From assembly GCA_949752795.1 (NCBI GenBank), contig OX457065.1:1612001-1676000 (forward strand): a stretch of 64,000 nucleotides of DNA, read 5' to 3'. Origin of the DNA: Hyperoodon ampullatus (taxonomy: Eukaryota > Chordata > Mammalia > Artiodactyla > Ziphiidae). Shown here piece by piece: positions 33,401-43,026 of this stretch. How positions within the stretch are numbered: position 1 is the stretch's first letter; each line of letters begins with the position of its first letter. The notes beneath the pieces were generated by a model, which was given only the letters and a program-made list of their open reading frames with translations, did not search any database and had not been told where the DNA came from. The position numbers and the translations under genes were made by a program.

Positions 33401-35640
33401 GCCCTTCTTGTCTGTCCCGGGTCCTGTAGAACTCGGGTGGTGGGCTGAGGCACGGCCGCGGGGCAGCCGAGGGCCCCCTCAGGCTCAGCCTCCCCCCATA
33501 CCCAGGCTGCCTGGACGTCGGTGTGGAGCATGTCGGCGACTGTGAGCGTCTGGCCAAGCAGTGCCAGCTGTGGGACCTGCTCGGCAACCTGGAAGCCAAG
33601 GGTGAGTGCATGCCCAGGCCTTGGGGCCTCAGGCAGCAGCTGGTGGGCCGCCCGGCTCCCTGAAGCTGCTTTCTCCCCTCCACAGTGGCTTCCAAGCCAG
33701 GCACGTGTGTGAAGGTGCTGACCATCGAGCCCCCCCAGGCAGACCCCCGGTTGCGGGAGGACCTGGCCCTACTGGCCGACTGTGCCCAGCCCCCTGAGCT
33801 CCGGGTAAGCGCACCCGCCTGGGCTGGGCTTGTGGGTAGGGGGCGTGTCTGGGGATGGGGATGGGGATGGGGATGCGCTTTAAACCTAGAGCCCAGTTGC
33901 TTCCCTTTTCTGAGCTGGCCTGCTTGCTTTAGTTGTCTTGTATCTAAGTCAGCACGTGGGGCAGCGGTCGTCCTCCAGGATGAGCTAGAACGGGCTCCTG
34001 GCCGGGGCTGGCTGCTCTCCCACCTCCTGCCTGCTCTCCTGTCCCCGCCAGGGTGGTCTTGGGGAGCTGCCCTGCCCTTGCGATGGCTTCAGCAGCTGTC
34101 CTGATGTCTGCTTCCGAGTGGACGGTTACAGCTTCCTCTGTCACAAGGTACTAAGTTTTCTCCCTCCGGACCCCCACCCCTGCCTCAAGCCCTGGGCCAG
34201 CTCCTCCAGGCACAAGTCTTGGCCCATCCTGAGCCCAGCCTCCCACAGGCCTTCTTCTGTGGCCGCAGCGATTACTTCCGGGCCCTGCTGGACGACCACT
34301 TCCGAGAGAACGAGGAGCTGGAGGCGTCAGGCGGCCTCCTGGCCATCACCCTGCACGACATCTCGCCCGCCATCTTCACCCACGTGCTGTACTACATCTA
34401 CAGTGATCACACCGAGGTGTGTGTGCTGGGCAGGGGTGGGGGGAGCTACACAGGCCACGTCACCACGGGGCTTAGCGGGAGCGCCCAGGTCTGCACTGGC
34501 TCTGAGAGGCCTGTTCTCCAGGAGGCTGGAGTGTGGGTCCTGTTTGAACTTTTCTGTCAGGGGGAGGGGTCCTGGTGCCAGGGCAGGAATGAGTGACAAG
34601 ACTCATGGCGTGAGCACCTGGCACTTGGAGACACAGTGTAGCCACCTGGGGTCCCCAGGTTTTCCAACCAGGGGGGTGGGCGGGGACAGTCACCCTGAAT
34701 TCCTGCAACAGTGGGGAGCCCTGGCCTCGCGTGTTGGGGTCACTGCAGGGCCCTTTGGCTGCCCTGAGGCAGCTGCCCCAGGTGAGGAGGTGGCAGGTGT
34801 GCGCTGCCTGCGTGCAGGTCACTGTAGTAATATGGTGACTGAGGAACGGGGTTTGTTTTATTTCTCTGCGGTGAGTGCCCAGGGCAGGGTTAGCACACTT
34901 CCTCCCAGAAGGGGGCCGTAGGGTCCTGTTACAGCTGCTCCTGGAGAAGGGGGTGACGGCCACGCAGGTGCCCCCGCCTGGACTGGGTGGAAGTTGCACC
35001 CAGCTTCCCTCGTCCTCTGGAGGCCGTGCCTGCCACAGCAGGTGGGAAACACGGGCTCTGGCTGCGGTGCTCGGGGCAGAGCTGGCTGCAATGTGAGCCC
35101 CTGGCTCAGCCTGTGGACCCCATTCTTAAGTCTCGGTTGCCCTTCCTCACCTCCGTTCTTGTCGCAGCTGCCTCCCGAGTTGGCCTACGACGTGCTGAGT
35201 GTGGCCGACATGTACCTGTTGCCAGGCCTGAAGCAGCTGTGTGGCCGTGGCCTGGCCCAGCTGCTGGACGAGGACAGTGTGGTGGGCGTGTGGCGCGTGG
35301 CCAAGCTGTTTGGCCTGGCGCGCCTGGAGGACCAGTGCACGAAGTACATGGCCAAGGTCATCGAGAAGGTGAGCATGGGCCCGGGGTGGCTGAGGGCAGG
35401 TGACGGGCGTGCCCTGAGCCGGCCTGTCCGCAGCTGGTGGAGCGGGAGGACTTCGTGGAGGCGGTGAGGGAGGAGGCTGCGGCCGTGACGGCCCGGCAGG
35501 AGACGGACTCCATCCCCCTGGTGGACGACATCCGCTTCCACGTGGGCAGCACCGCGCAGACGTGCAGCGCCATGGAGCAGGCGGAGCAGCAGCTGCAGGC
35601 GCTGGAGGACCTGCTGGTGTCCATCGGCCTGGACTGCTGA
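30347..35640 (+). CDS. ABTB1: ABTB1 (BPOZ; ankyrin repeat and BTB domain containing 1), complete, 12 coding exons
   Basis: Predicted Cullin-3 adaptor with ankyrin repeats and two BTB/POZ domains; the family is linked to PTEN growth suppression and eEF1A turnover. Exons join at 30347-30402, 31608-31670, 31758-31813, 32688-32832, 32954-33113, 33212-33257, 33506-33601, 33686-33804, 34052-34147, 34249-34416, 35168-35368 and 35434-35640. This is 1413 nt with no stop and consistent phases: 470 aa, about 8 fewer than the human protein as I remember it. Domains: ankyrin repeats at about 1-70 (STPLYYACLCGHEELVLYLL), BTB1 at about 112-185 (HSDVVFLVHGKSFRAHRCIL), BTB2 at about 265-345 (CPDVCFRVDGYSFLCHK), then a C-terminal helical region to GLDC. 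The start ATG sits in a good context (gcgccATGg) and matches the family N-terminus MDTCDLFSSCRKGD. ABTB1 follows PODXL2 head-to-tail and converges on MGLL. Confidence 0.97.
31068..31086. repeat. C19 homopolymer in ABTB1 intron 1
   Basis: Nineteen consecutive C residues, preceded by 'tctccct'. The length is prone to sequencing and assembly error. Confidence 0.9.
31279..31390. repeat. 112-nt uninterrupted C/T tract in ABTB1 intron 1
   Basis: Low-complexity CCCTC/CCCCCT repeats with no purine on the + strand, about 220 bp before the exon 2 acceptor. The reverse strand has many runs of three or more G. Confidence 0.92.
31608..31670 (+). CDS. ABTB1: ABTB1 coding exon 2
   Basis: 63 nt between 'ctgcccag' and 'gtgagt'. 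It completes the split Arg and encodes YLLEQRDVEVNVRDKWDSTP plus two bases of Leu. This is ankyrin repeat sequence. Confidence 0.94.
31758..31813 (+). CDS. ABTB1: ABTB1 coding exon 3
   Basis: 56 nt after an 87-nt intron, between 'cccctcag' and 'gtgagc'. It encodes YYACLCGHEELVLYLLAN, the helical hairpin of an ankyrin repeat, ending one base into a Gly codon. Confidence 0.94.
31814..32687. other. ABTB1: ABTB1 intron 3
   Basis: 874 bp. A T-run at about 32343-32354 is the only low-complexity feature; no mobile element is recognised. Confidence 0.85.
32688..32832 (+). CDS. ABTB1: ABTB1 coding exon 4
   Basis: 145 nt between 'gtccccag' and 'gtgaga'. It encodes ARCEANTFDGERCLYGAQSD and then the linker with IRRALRDYKQVTASYWRRDS, leading toward the first BTB domain. 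Confidence 0.94.
32954..33113 (+). CDS. ABTB1: ABTB1 coding exon 5 (BTB domain 1 core)
   Basis: 160 nt between 'tgcccccag' and 'gtgcgt'. It encodes HSDVVFLVHGKSFRAHRCIL and continues with GARSTYFAHMLDTKWKGKSV to RHPL. This is the diagnostic first strand-helix segment of a BTB/POZ fold. It ends in phase 0. Confidence 0.95.
33212..33257 (+). CDS. ABTB1: ABTB1 coding exon 6
   Basis: 46 nt between 'gcctacag' and 'gtgagc'. It encodes INPVAFGALLQYLYT, the BTB helix before the conserved YLYTG turn, ending one base into Gly. Confidence 0.94.
33506..33601 (+). CDS. ABTB1: ABTB1 coding exon 7
   Basis: 96 nt between 'atacccag' and the donor at 33602 'gtgagt'. It encodes CLDVGVEHVGDCERLAKQCQ and continues to NLEAK, then one base of a split Val. 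Mammalian ABTB1 as I recall it has about seven extra residues after LEAK (CEKVSEF) that are not encoded before or just after this donor. Confidence 0.9.
33686..33804 (+). CDS. ABTB1: ABTB1 coding exon 8
   Basis: 119 nt between 'ctccacag' and 'gtaagc'. It encodes the linker between the BTB domains, starting ASKPGTCVKVLTIEPPQADP and ending PPELR in phase 0. Confidence 0.94.
33850..33874 (+). repeat. (GGGGAT)4 in ABTB1 intron 8
   Basis: Four GGGG runs spaced by AT on the sense strand, about 46 nt after the exon 8 donor. Matches the G-quadruplex pattern. Confidence 0.85.
34052..34147 (+). CDS. ABTB1: ABTB1 coding exon 9
   Basis: 96 nt between 'cccgccag' and 'gtacta'. It encodes GGLGELPCPCDGFSSCPDVC then FRVDGYSFLCHK, the opening strands of the second BTB domain. 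One codon is missing near CPCDGF compared with the human CPDGF form as remembered. Confidence 0.93.
34249..34416 (+). CDS. ABTB1: ABTB1 coding exon 10 (BTB domain 2)
   Basis: 168 nt, phase 0 at both ends, between 'tcccacag' and 'gtgtgt'. It encodes AFFCGRSDYFRALLDDHFRE and continues to FTHVLYYIYSDHTE, the core helices of BTB2. Confidence 0.94.
34417..35167. other. ABTB1: ABTB1 intron 10
   Basis: 751 bp, GC-rich. No repeat or exon seen. The open frame at 34118-34921 is exon 9/10 read-through and intron. Confidence 0.85.
35168..35368 (+). CDS. ABTB1: ABTB1 coding exon 11
   Basis: 201 nt, phase 0 at both ends, between 'tgtcgcag' and 'gtgagc'. It encodes LPPELAYDVLSVADMYLLPG and continues with GVWRVAKLFGLARLEDQCTK to MAKVIEK: the BTB2 tail and BACK-like helices. 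Confidence 0.95.
35434..35640 (+). CDS. ABTB1: ABTB1 coding exon 12 (C-terminus)
   Basis: Follows an intron of only 65 nt, acceptor 'gtccgcag'. It encodes LVEREDFVEAVREEAAAVTA and continues to a short coiled helix EQAEQQLQALEDLLVSIGLD, then Cys and stop TGA at 35638-35640. Confidence 0.96.
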   Translation: MVEREDFVEAVREEAAAVTARQETDSIPLVDDIRFHVGSTAQTCSAMEQAEQQLQALEDLLVSIGLDC

Positions 35641-35886
35641 GGGCTGTGCACGGCGTGCTTTGTGAGTCACTGTGCCGGCAGGCGCTCAGCGGGGCTCCCC
35701 TCTTGTGCCTGGGGACCCCGGGGAGGGGCACCTTGGGCTGAGGCCTCTCCCGCAGCACAAACCAGCCCCAAGGCCCTGGGGCTGGGCACCACTCAGGGAA
35801 ACTTGGCGGACGGTCTCTTCGGGCCTACCTCCCCCGTCCTACCTGCTCCTGGCCCTCCTCGTGTGTTTTCCTGGGCAGAGGCGGGC

Positions 35887-35892
35887 AATAAA
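35887..35892 (+). terminator. ABTB1: ABTB1 poly(A) signal AATAAA
   Basis: Canonical AATAAA 246 bp after the ABTB1 stop, followed by a GU-rich stretch (gtctgtgt) about 30 bp later. This implies a 3'UTR of about 265-275 nt. Confidence 0.88.
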
Positions 35893-36707
35893 GCTTGAAT
35901 TCACCATGGGAGTCTGTGTACCAGGGACGGGGTTGGGGGAGCTCAGGGCGCAGGGCCCCGTGTCTGGGGGTCTGAGTAGGCAGCCCCTCGGATGACCAGA
36001 CTCCTCTTGGGCACAGGGTTCCTTCCCCCTTGGCCCTCGGAGGTTTCACGGGGCCGGAGGTGTTTGCCCTCAGATGAGCTAAGGCGGGGCTTCTGAGCTC
36101 ACTTACTGAGCAGCTGCTGCTCATACCGCTGTGGGGCCTCGGCCTCAGAGCAGCCTGCATTTTGGAGCACAGGGTGCCAGCTAAGCGGACCCAGCCTGGC
36201 TCCCTCCACCTGCCTCGGCCACTGGCTGTGGTGCGTATCAGTCCAGGGGTTGTTGAGGATGGAAGCCACTGTTTTTCCCTCAGCCCAGGGCCTGCTTCTA
36301 AGTGAACATTGTTGAATCAAAAATTTCCATACATTTTACTGGGAGAAATTATATGCATTCTATTCCATCACAACATCCCGACATTTTTCACATTGGGAAA
36401 AACAGACCAACCATTAGAAAAACAGAAAAGAAAAACGGCTTGTACATAAAGTGGAGTGTAAGTGCAGGGACCACAGGCAGACCGTGCTTGGCTGAGTCCT
36501 GGGGGACTGGAGCAAAAGACGACCAGGAATCCTGTTTCGAAATGTCAATATTTGGTTTATCATTAATTTTGATTTAAAAGTAAAGTATTAACATTAAAAT
36601 ATTGCTTATTTTGATTACTAAGGTTTTTGGTGCACACTTAAGTCATGTGCCCGAAGGGGGTCCCTCACTTGCCTCGCCCTAGTCCTGGCCCTTTACCCAA
36701 AGATATA

Positions 36708-36921
36708 TATATATATATTTTTTTTTTTTTTGGTGGTACGCGGGCCTCTCACTGCTGTGGCCTCTCCCGTTGCGGAGCACAGGCTCCGGATGCGCAGGCT
36801 CAGCGGCCATGGCTCACGGGCCCAGCCGCTCCGCGGCATGTGGGATCTTCCCGGACCGGGGCACGAACCCGTGTCCCCTGCATCGGCAGGCGGACTCTCA
36901 ACCACTGCACCACCAGGGAAG
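36708..36921 (-). mobile_element. CHR-type SINE downstream of ABTB1
   Basis: Reverse-strand copy with T-tail. Flanked by cccaaagatata (36696-36707 and 36922-36933), a perfect 12-bp duplication, with a short TA run at the left junction. Confidence 0.92.
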
Positions 36922-38639
36922 CCCAAAGATATACTTTTTTTTTTAACCCATCCTATAATGATCTTCCCACCTGCAAAAAAAAAAGCATGCATATGCATAT
37001 GTTCGCTCCTCTACCTGGAAAACTCCTACGTAGCTTTCAGTGTCCACCTCACTGCAGCAGAGTGAGGAGGGGTGAGGGTGCCGTCACAAGGTTAGGAGTG
37101 CTCTTGCCAGGGCTAGGGGCAGCCTGAATTCCTGGAGCATTCTGCTAGCGTAAAAATGTCTCACTTGGTAAAACCCTGAAGCACAGCCTCAGGCGGGGAC
37201 TTCCAGGAAGCTGCCCTCAGGCACTCCAGCCCCCCCACCCCCTGCCAGTGGCTTAGTTCTCCGAGTCCCATCAGCACCCTGCACCTGGGTCGTCCCCACC
37301 TGCACCTCAGGGAGGCAGCGGGTGTCTTGCACGTGGGTCGGGGACCTGGCAGAACCCCAGCATCCTTAACGGTCTAAATGGGAGCGGCACTACCAGCCAC
37401 CAAACCTGGTGTGAGAGTCAAACGGGGTCCTGAGGAGGCGCCAGCAGGGGCAGGGCTCAGCCCACTGAACCTCGACGTGAACTGACCTTTTTTTCCTGGA
37501 AGATGGAACACGAGCAATTCTGGGCACACGCTGTAGCCCCTTCTTACCTGTGGAGTCTTGGAGATGGACACCCGTGTTCTGATTCCTCGGCCCTCGAGGT
37601 AGTTGTCGCCCAGCCTCCACGGCAGCCGCGGGTCGGTCTCCGGGACCCCTCCTGCCACCTCGGCCCCAGCTGGGGCCCTGCCTCACCTCTAGCTCACTCT
37701 CACCCGCCCTGCTGGCATCTTCCAGCTGGATACTGAGCCCAAGTCTCCCCTCCTGGAAAGCCTGGGGTGCACGCCTGGTTCCTGGGCACAGCCTGCTGTC
37801 TCTCTCACCTCTGTGCCCTTCCTTTGCTGTGGGCACCGGGCTCATTTCCCAGCTTCCCTGCATTTACCGTGGCCATGCCACCAGGTCCTAGATGTGAGCA
37901 GAAACGGCAGATGAGGTCTCTGGTTTCGTCCTTGAAAAGCTCACCCTGCCCCTCTCCTTTCCTCCCTCCCAGTGGCCTGGGATGAGGATGCTGTGGCAGG
38001 AGCAGCCACCATGGTCCACAGGCTGGAAGCCACACACTCAGGGCAGCGAGTGGGAGAGCAGCTGCCGCTTCCACCAGCCTCCACCTGGTCACGGCCACGT
38101 CCTCTACCCCAGGCTCCAGACACCCTCCGGCCAGGGCGGTTGCCTCCCCGCTGTGGCTGGTCCCAGCACTGCACCCCCACCGCAGGCTCCCCCCATGCAC
38201 CATCCTGGGCGGGGTGCTGCTGCTGCAGGAGATTTCTGTCCCTCAGAGTCCCAGTTCTGGGACCAGCCTGTGCTCCCTTCCCATCTACCCCGAGCCCCTC
38301 GGACACGCCCCCTCTCCTGCTCACCTCGTGCTCTCCCCCCGCGCTGGGCCAGCCTGGTGCTCCATCGTCCCTCCTCCTGCCCCACCAAGAGGAGGCAAGC
38401 TGTGTCACCCCGTCGGGCACCTGCCACGTGATGGCCCTCAGCAGGAGTCCGTGCTCCATGGGAGCTCCCAGGAGGCAGGAACAGCCCAGAGAGGACACTG
38501 CCCGCAGTCAACCCCTTGAGGCTCGGGCTGTAGGAGGAGTGCGGGCCTCCGGGAGGGGGCCACCCTTCAGGTCTACATGCCCCCCAGGGGGCCTCTGCAT
38601 AGGGGACGGCCAGCTCTGGCCACCCCATGGGACCTACCC

Positions 38640-39500
38640 CAAAATGACGGAACATTTCATCAGAAGTCATCTCGGGAGCAGCTCACCTCTCACGAGCACA
38701 CCAACACCACAACCACCTGCAGAACAACCATCCACGGAGAAGACCAAACCCTACCAGAAAAGGTCTTCTACAGCTGAAGACGTAAAGAAGGAACCACGAC
38801 GACGCGACAGCAGGAGTCCCTCACCCCCAGGTGGGCGACCCACACACTGGAGAAAGACGACCCTGCAGAGGTTCCCCCCCGAGGGGTGAGAACCCTGAGC
38901 CCACGTCGGGCTCCCCAGCCTGGGGGTCTGGCAGCGGGAGCCCCCAGAGCATCTGGCTGTGAACACAGCGGGGTTTGACTGCAGGGGCCCCACAGGACCG
39001 GGGAGCAGAGACCCCACTCCTAAAGGGCCGCACAAAACCTCACATGCACCAGGACCCAGGGCAGAAGCAGTATTCGATGGGAGCCTGGGCCAGACCTGCC
39101 TGCTGTTCTTGGAGGGTCTCCTGCAGAGGTGGGGGGCGGCTGAGGCTCACCCTGGGGACACAGACGCCGGTGGCAGATACACTGGGGGACATTCGGCCCA
39201 TGAACACAGCTGCTGCTGCTGGGCTGACATCTTGGCCTGTGAGCACCAAGACCAAGCACCACCCAACAGCCTGCAGGCCCAGTGCTGGGAGCCTTGGGCC
39301 AAACAGCCCCCTGGGGGACAGAGCCCCACCCGTCAGCTGACAGGCTGCCTCAGGACCTGCTGAGCTCACAGCCACCTGGGACACGGCGCAGCTCCACCCA
39401 CCAGTGGGCAGGCAGCAGCCCTGCCCTCCAGGGAGCCTGCTCAGGCCGCTAGACCAGCCTTGCCCAGCAGGGGGCAGACACCAGACCAAGAAAACCACAG
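38640..39500 (+). mobile_element. Older LINE-1 5' region, left part (split by a later L1)
   Basis: Recognised as the 5'UTR-like GC-rich leader of cetartiodactyl L1 (acatttcatcagaagtcatc ... cagaacaaccatccacggag ... gtgggcgacccacacactgg ... agggggcagacaccagacca). It stops at the 13-bp duplication and resumes at 41297. The upstream limit is uncertain. Confidence 0.65.
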
Positions 39501-41283
39501 CGCTAAAACTGGACGACTGTTATGTAAAACAATGAAATTACAGTAAGTCCCCTACATACAAACCTTCAAGTTGCGAACGAAATACGCGTTCCATCAACGT
39601 CAGGCGTGAGTGAAATGGCAGCTCGCCCTCCGTCTCCTATTGCTGACGATCCTTCAGCTCTACCGTCTCCCACCTCCTCTCCCTTCTCAGTCAGTAACTC
39701 TTCCTGCCTGTTCACTCGATGCCAGCCCTTGTATCCCAGGTGTTGTACTACTGTACTTTTCAAGGTACTGTACTGTAAGATTAAAAACGTTTTATTTTTT
39801 GTGTTTATGTATTATTTGTGTGAAAAGCATTATAACCCTATTACAGTACAGTACTACATAGCCCACTGTGTTAGCTGGTACCTAGGCTAACTTTGTTGGA
39901 CTTACAAACAAACTGGACTGACGAACACACTCTCGGAACAGAACTCATTCCTATGTAGGGGACTTACTTTAGAACATCCTCTAACACCATACACAAAAAT
40001 ACACAAAATAAACTCAAAATGGATTAAAGACCTAAATGTAAAGCTGGATACTATGAAACTCTTACAGGAAAACATAGGCAGAACCCTATGACATAAATCG
40101 CAGCAAGATCTCTCGCAATCCGTCTCCTAGAGTAATAGAAATAAAAACGAAAGTAAACAAATGGGACCTAAATAAAAGCTTTTGCACAGCAAAGGAAACC
40201 ATAAACAAAATGAAAAGACAACCCACAGAATGTGAGAAAATACTGGCAAACACAGCAACCGACAAGGGATTAATCTCCAAAACATATCAGTTCATGCAAT
40301 TCAATATCAAAAAACCAAACAACCCCATCAAAAAATGGGCAAATGATCTAGATAGTTATTTCTCCAAAGAAGACATACAGATGGCCAACAAACACGTGAA
40401 AAGATGCTCAACATCGCTAATTATTAGAGAAATGCAAATCAGAACTACAATGAGGTATCACTTCACACCCGTCAGAATGGCCACCATCAAAAAGTAGGAA
40501 TAACAAATGCTGGAGAGGGTGTGGAGACAGGGAACCCTCCTGCACTGCTGGTGGGAATGTGAATTGATACAGCCACTATGGAGAACAGTATGGAGGTTCC
40601 TTAAAAAACTAAATAGAACTACCATATGACCCAGCAATCCCACTCTTGGGCATATATCCGGAGAAAACCATAATTTGAAAAGATACATGCACCCCAGTGT
40701 TCACTGCAGCACTGTTTACAATAGCCAGGACATGGAAACAACCTAAATGTCCATCGACAGAGGAATGGATAAAGAAGATGTGGTACATACATGCCATGGA
40801 ATATTGCTCAGCCATAAAAAAGAATGAAATAGTGCCATCTGCAGCAACATGGATGGACCCAGAGATTATCATACTAAGTAAATCAGACAGAGAAAGACAA
40901 ATACCATATAATATCACTTATGTGTGAAATCTAAAAGAAAAAGAGATACAAATGAACTTATTTACAAAACAGACACACAGAATTAGAAAACAAACTTATG
41001 GTTACCAAAGGGGAAGCGTGGGGGCAGAGGAGAGATAAATTAAGAGTTTGGGATGAACATGTACACACAACTATATATATAAAATAGATAATCAACAAGG
41101 ACCTACTGTATAGCACAGGGAACTCTACTCAATATTCTTTAATAACCTATGTGGGCAAAGAATCTGAGAAACAGTGTATATATGTATATGTATAACTGAA
41201 TCACTTAGCTGTACACCTGAAACTAACACATTATAAATCAACTACACTCCAATATAAAATAAAAATTAAATTAAAAAAAAAAA
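39501..41283 (+). mobile_element. 5'-truncated LINE-1 (ORF2 3' end plus 3'UTR), with a 13-bp target-site duplication
   Basis: The element starts inside L1 ORF2 (gctaaaactggac...) and runs through the ORF2 C-terminus and 3'UTR to an A-tail ending about 41283. Translated pieces at 40210-40497 ([20 protein letters not shown]) and 40697-40927 (EEWIKKMWYIHAMEYCSAIK) are L1 ORF2. It is flanked by the direct repeat aagaaaaccacag at 39488-39500 and 41284-41296. A DNA transposon (39541-39969) interrupts it. The copy is dead: truncated and with a broken frame. Confidence 0.93.
39541..39969. mobile_element. Tigger/pogo-like non-autonomous DNA transposon, inserted in a LINE-1
   Basis: About 429 bp with terminal inverted repeats: left end cagtaagtcccctacata, right end tatgtaggggacttactt (its complement apart from a terminal base change). 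It is flanked by TA dinucleotides (39539-39540 and 39970-39971), as expected of the Tc1/mariner-pogo superfamily. The interior is AT-rich and shows no transposase. L1 ORF2 sequence continues directly across the insertion: 'aacaatgaaatta' before and 'gaacatcctctaacacc' after. The family name is by recognition only. Confidence 0.75.
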
Positions 41284-41296
41284 AAGAAAACCACAG

Positions 41297-42110
41297 TCCT
41301 GCAGCTTGTGGACCCAGCACGCCCAGAACAAGCCAGATCCGCCCTGGGACCAGCTGGGCCCCGGCCCGGCCCACTAGCAGGTCACCGCAAGCTTCAGGAC
41401 ACCCTGAACCCCAGACCCAACTGTGTCAGGAACCGCCCCCCCCCACCAGCCATCCAACACCAGCTCTGGGACCCCTGAGCCCTGCAGCCAGACTCCAGGA
41501 CCCGGCTCCGCCTGCCAGTAGACCGGCACTAACCCCAGGACCTGGCTTCACCCGCCCGTGGGTGGGCAACATCCCAGGGTCTTCTGGACCCCGACTCTGC
41601 CCACCAGTGAGCCAGCACTAGCCTGGGGTCCCCTAGGATTCCACAACCCGCCGCCTCGTGACCAGACCCCGCTAACCAGCAGCCAGCGGCATCCACACCA
41701 GGCAAGGCCTGGCAACCAGCCAGGCCAGGGGCTGACCAGGCCCATCAGACGCCCACGGAGTCAGCCCCCTGCCACAGAAGGGCTCACGCAGCCCTCTTGG
41801 GGGCACCCCTAGAGCACGTAGCTTGGGGGACAAGAGGAGAGAGCACCGCTGGGACACACTGGACTTCTCCTACAGAGGCCCCCTGTCCAAGGTGGAGAAA
41901 CGTAACTAAGAGACATAAAATACAAACAGCAACTCCGACACACCGAGGCGGCAGAGGAACATGTTCCAGACGAAGGAAAAGATAAAAGCCCAGAAGGAGA
42001 ACTAAGTGACGTGGAGATGGGCGACCTGCCCAGGGAAGAGGCCAGAGCAGTGATCCTCAGGATGGTCCAAGAACCCGGGAGGAGAACGATGCCCAGAAAG
42101 AGTGAGGATT
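41297..42110 (+). mobile_element. Older LINE-1 5' region, right part up to the start of ORF1
   Basis: Continues the leader interrupted at 39500 (tcctgcagcttgtggaccc) and includes the segment just before and into L1 ORF1: gttccagacgaaggaaaaga, then ctaagtgacgtggagatggg. ORF1 is lost after about 42110. The element is an ancient fragment with no coding capacity. Confidence 0.65.
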
Positions 42111-43020
42111 TCAAGCCAGCAACAGCAGAACAATAAACCCAAGGGGGCCCTTGGAGGTGCAGCCTGGATGAGGGCACGGGCGCCCACCAAGAAGTGGGCC
42201 CTGCGCCTATAACCCCAGTTCCAGGCTCCAGCCTGGCCCAGAGAGAGCACTGGTCCCCCACCCCCTCCCTCCCTGGACAGATATTTACCAGGGACCCCTG
42301 GAAACCACACAGAGGTCTGACGCGAGGACCCAGCTCCCGCAGCTCAGCTCCGGTCGGGGGGCAGGGCTACTACCGAGGGTCCACAGAACACGGTCGAGTC
42401 AGACAGCAGTGGCTGTGCTGCAGGAGGGGTGGCGGGGGCCAGGGAGTGGGTAGCTCCACACAGGGTGGTGGGAAGGCTCCAGAGAGAGGCTGGCGTGTGG
42501 CCACGGGCCCAGGGCCTGCAGGCTTGGGAGGGCCGTGGCCGCCTCTGCGTGAGATGGGACCACGAGGGTTGGAGTGGGAAGGGCCACCGCACGACTCACT
42601 GAACACGCGCTCTGGTCGCTATGTGGGAAAAGACCAATGGGACACCAGTGGGGAGGTGGGGCGCGGAGGCTGCTGTGGCCCCCGGCAGGAGGGGACAGTG
42701 ACTGCCCTGGGGCCAGTGCGGCCAGAGGGAGATGGTCTGCCTGGACAGACAGGCAGCCGACAGCCTCTGCTTCTGGGTCAGGCGCAGGGGGGACGGAGGG
42801 AGGGAGGGGTGCAGGCACCTGCCCGAGCTGGGGTCTCCGGCGCTCAGGTGGGCGAGGCAGAGGTGCAGCCACGGGGGCGGAGGGTCAGCCGAGAAGCCCA
42901 GAACTGGTATCGGGGAACCGGCCCAGACCCCCAGTGCAGCCTCGCAAAGGGCCGCTGGTCTCTCCACAAGGGACGCTGCAGTCAGATCACACAGACAGAC
43001 GACACCATCAGAAAACGTGG

Positions 43021-43026
43021 TTTATT
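43021..43026 (-). terminator. MGLL: MGLL poly(A) signal AATAAA
   Basis: TTTATT on the + strand reads AATAAA on the reverse strand. About 15-40 nt downstream in the MGLL sense is a GU-rich stretch (gatggtgtcgtctgtctgtg), the expected downstream cleavage element. Confidence 0.8.

Larger units (their letters stand above)
35915..43000. other. ABTB1-MGLL convergent intergenic region
   Basis: About 7 kb between two converging poly(A) sites. Holds a CHR SINE (36708) and the L1/L1/Tigger nest (38640-42110). 36950-38600 and 42110-43000 are GC-rich and show no supportable gene; the 305-codon frame at 37972-38889 runs into L1 leader. Confidence 0.75.

Noticed and set aside
37972..38889. 305-codon + strand open frame between ABTB1 and MGLL
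   Set aside because: GC-rich, Pro/Ser/Thr low-complexity composition with no recognisable domain. Its end runs into the L1 leader, and there is no promoter or homologous gene at this position in the known synteny.
40210..40927. Reading frames with reverse-transcriptase C-terminal sequence
   Set aside because: L1 ORF2 fragments in a truncated, interrupted copy, not a host gene.
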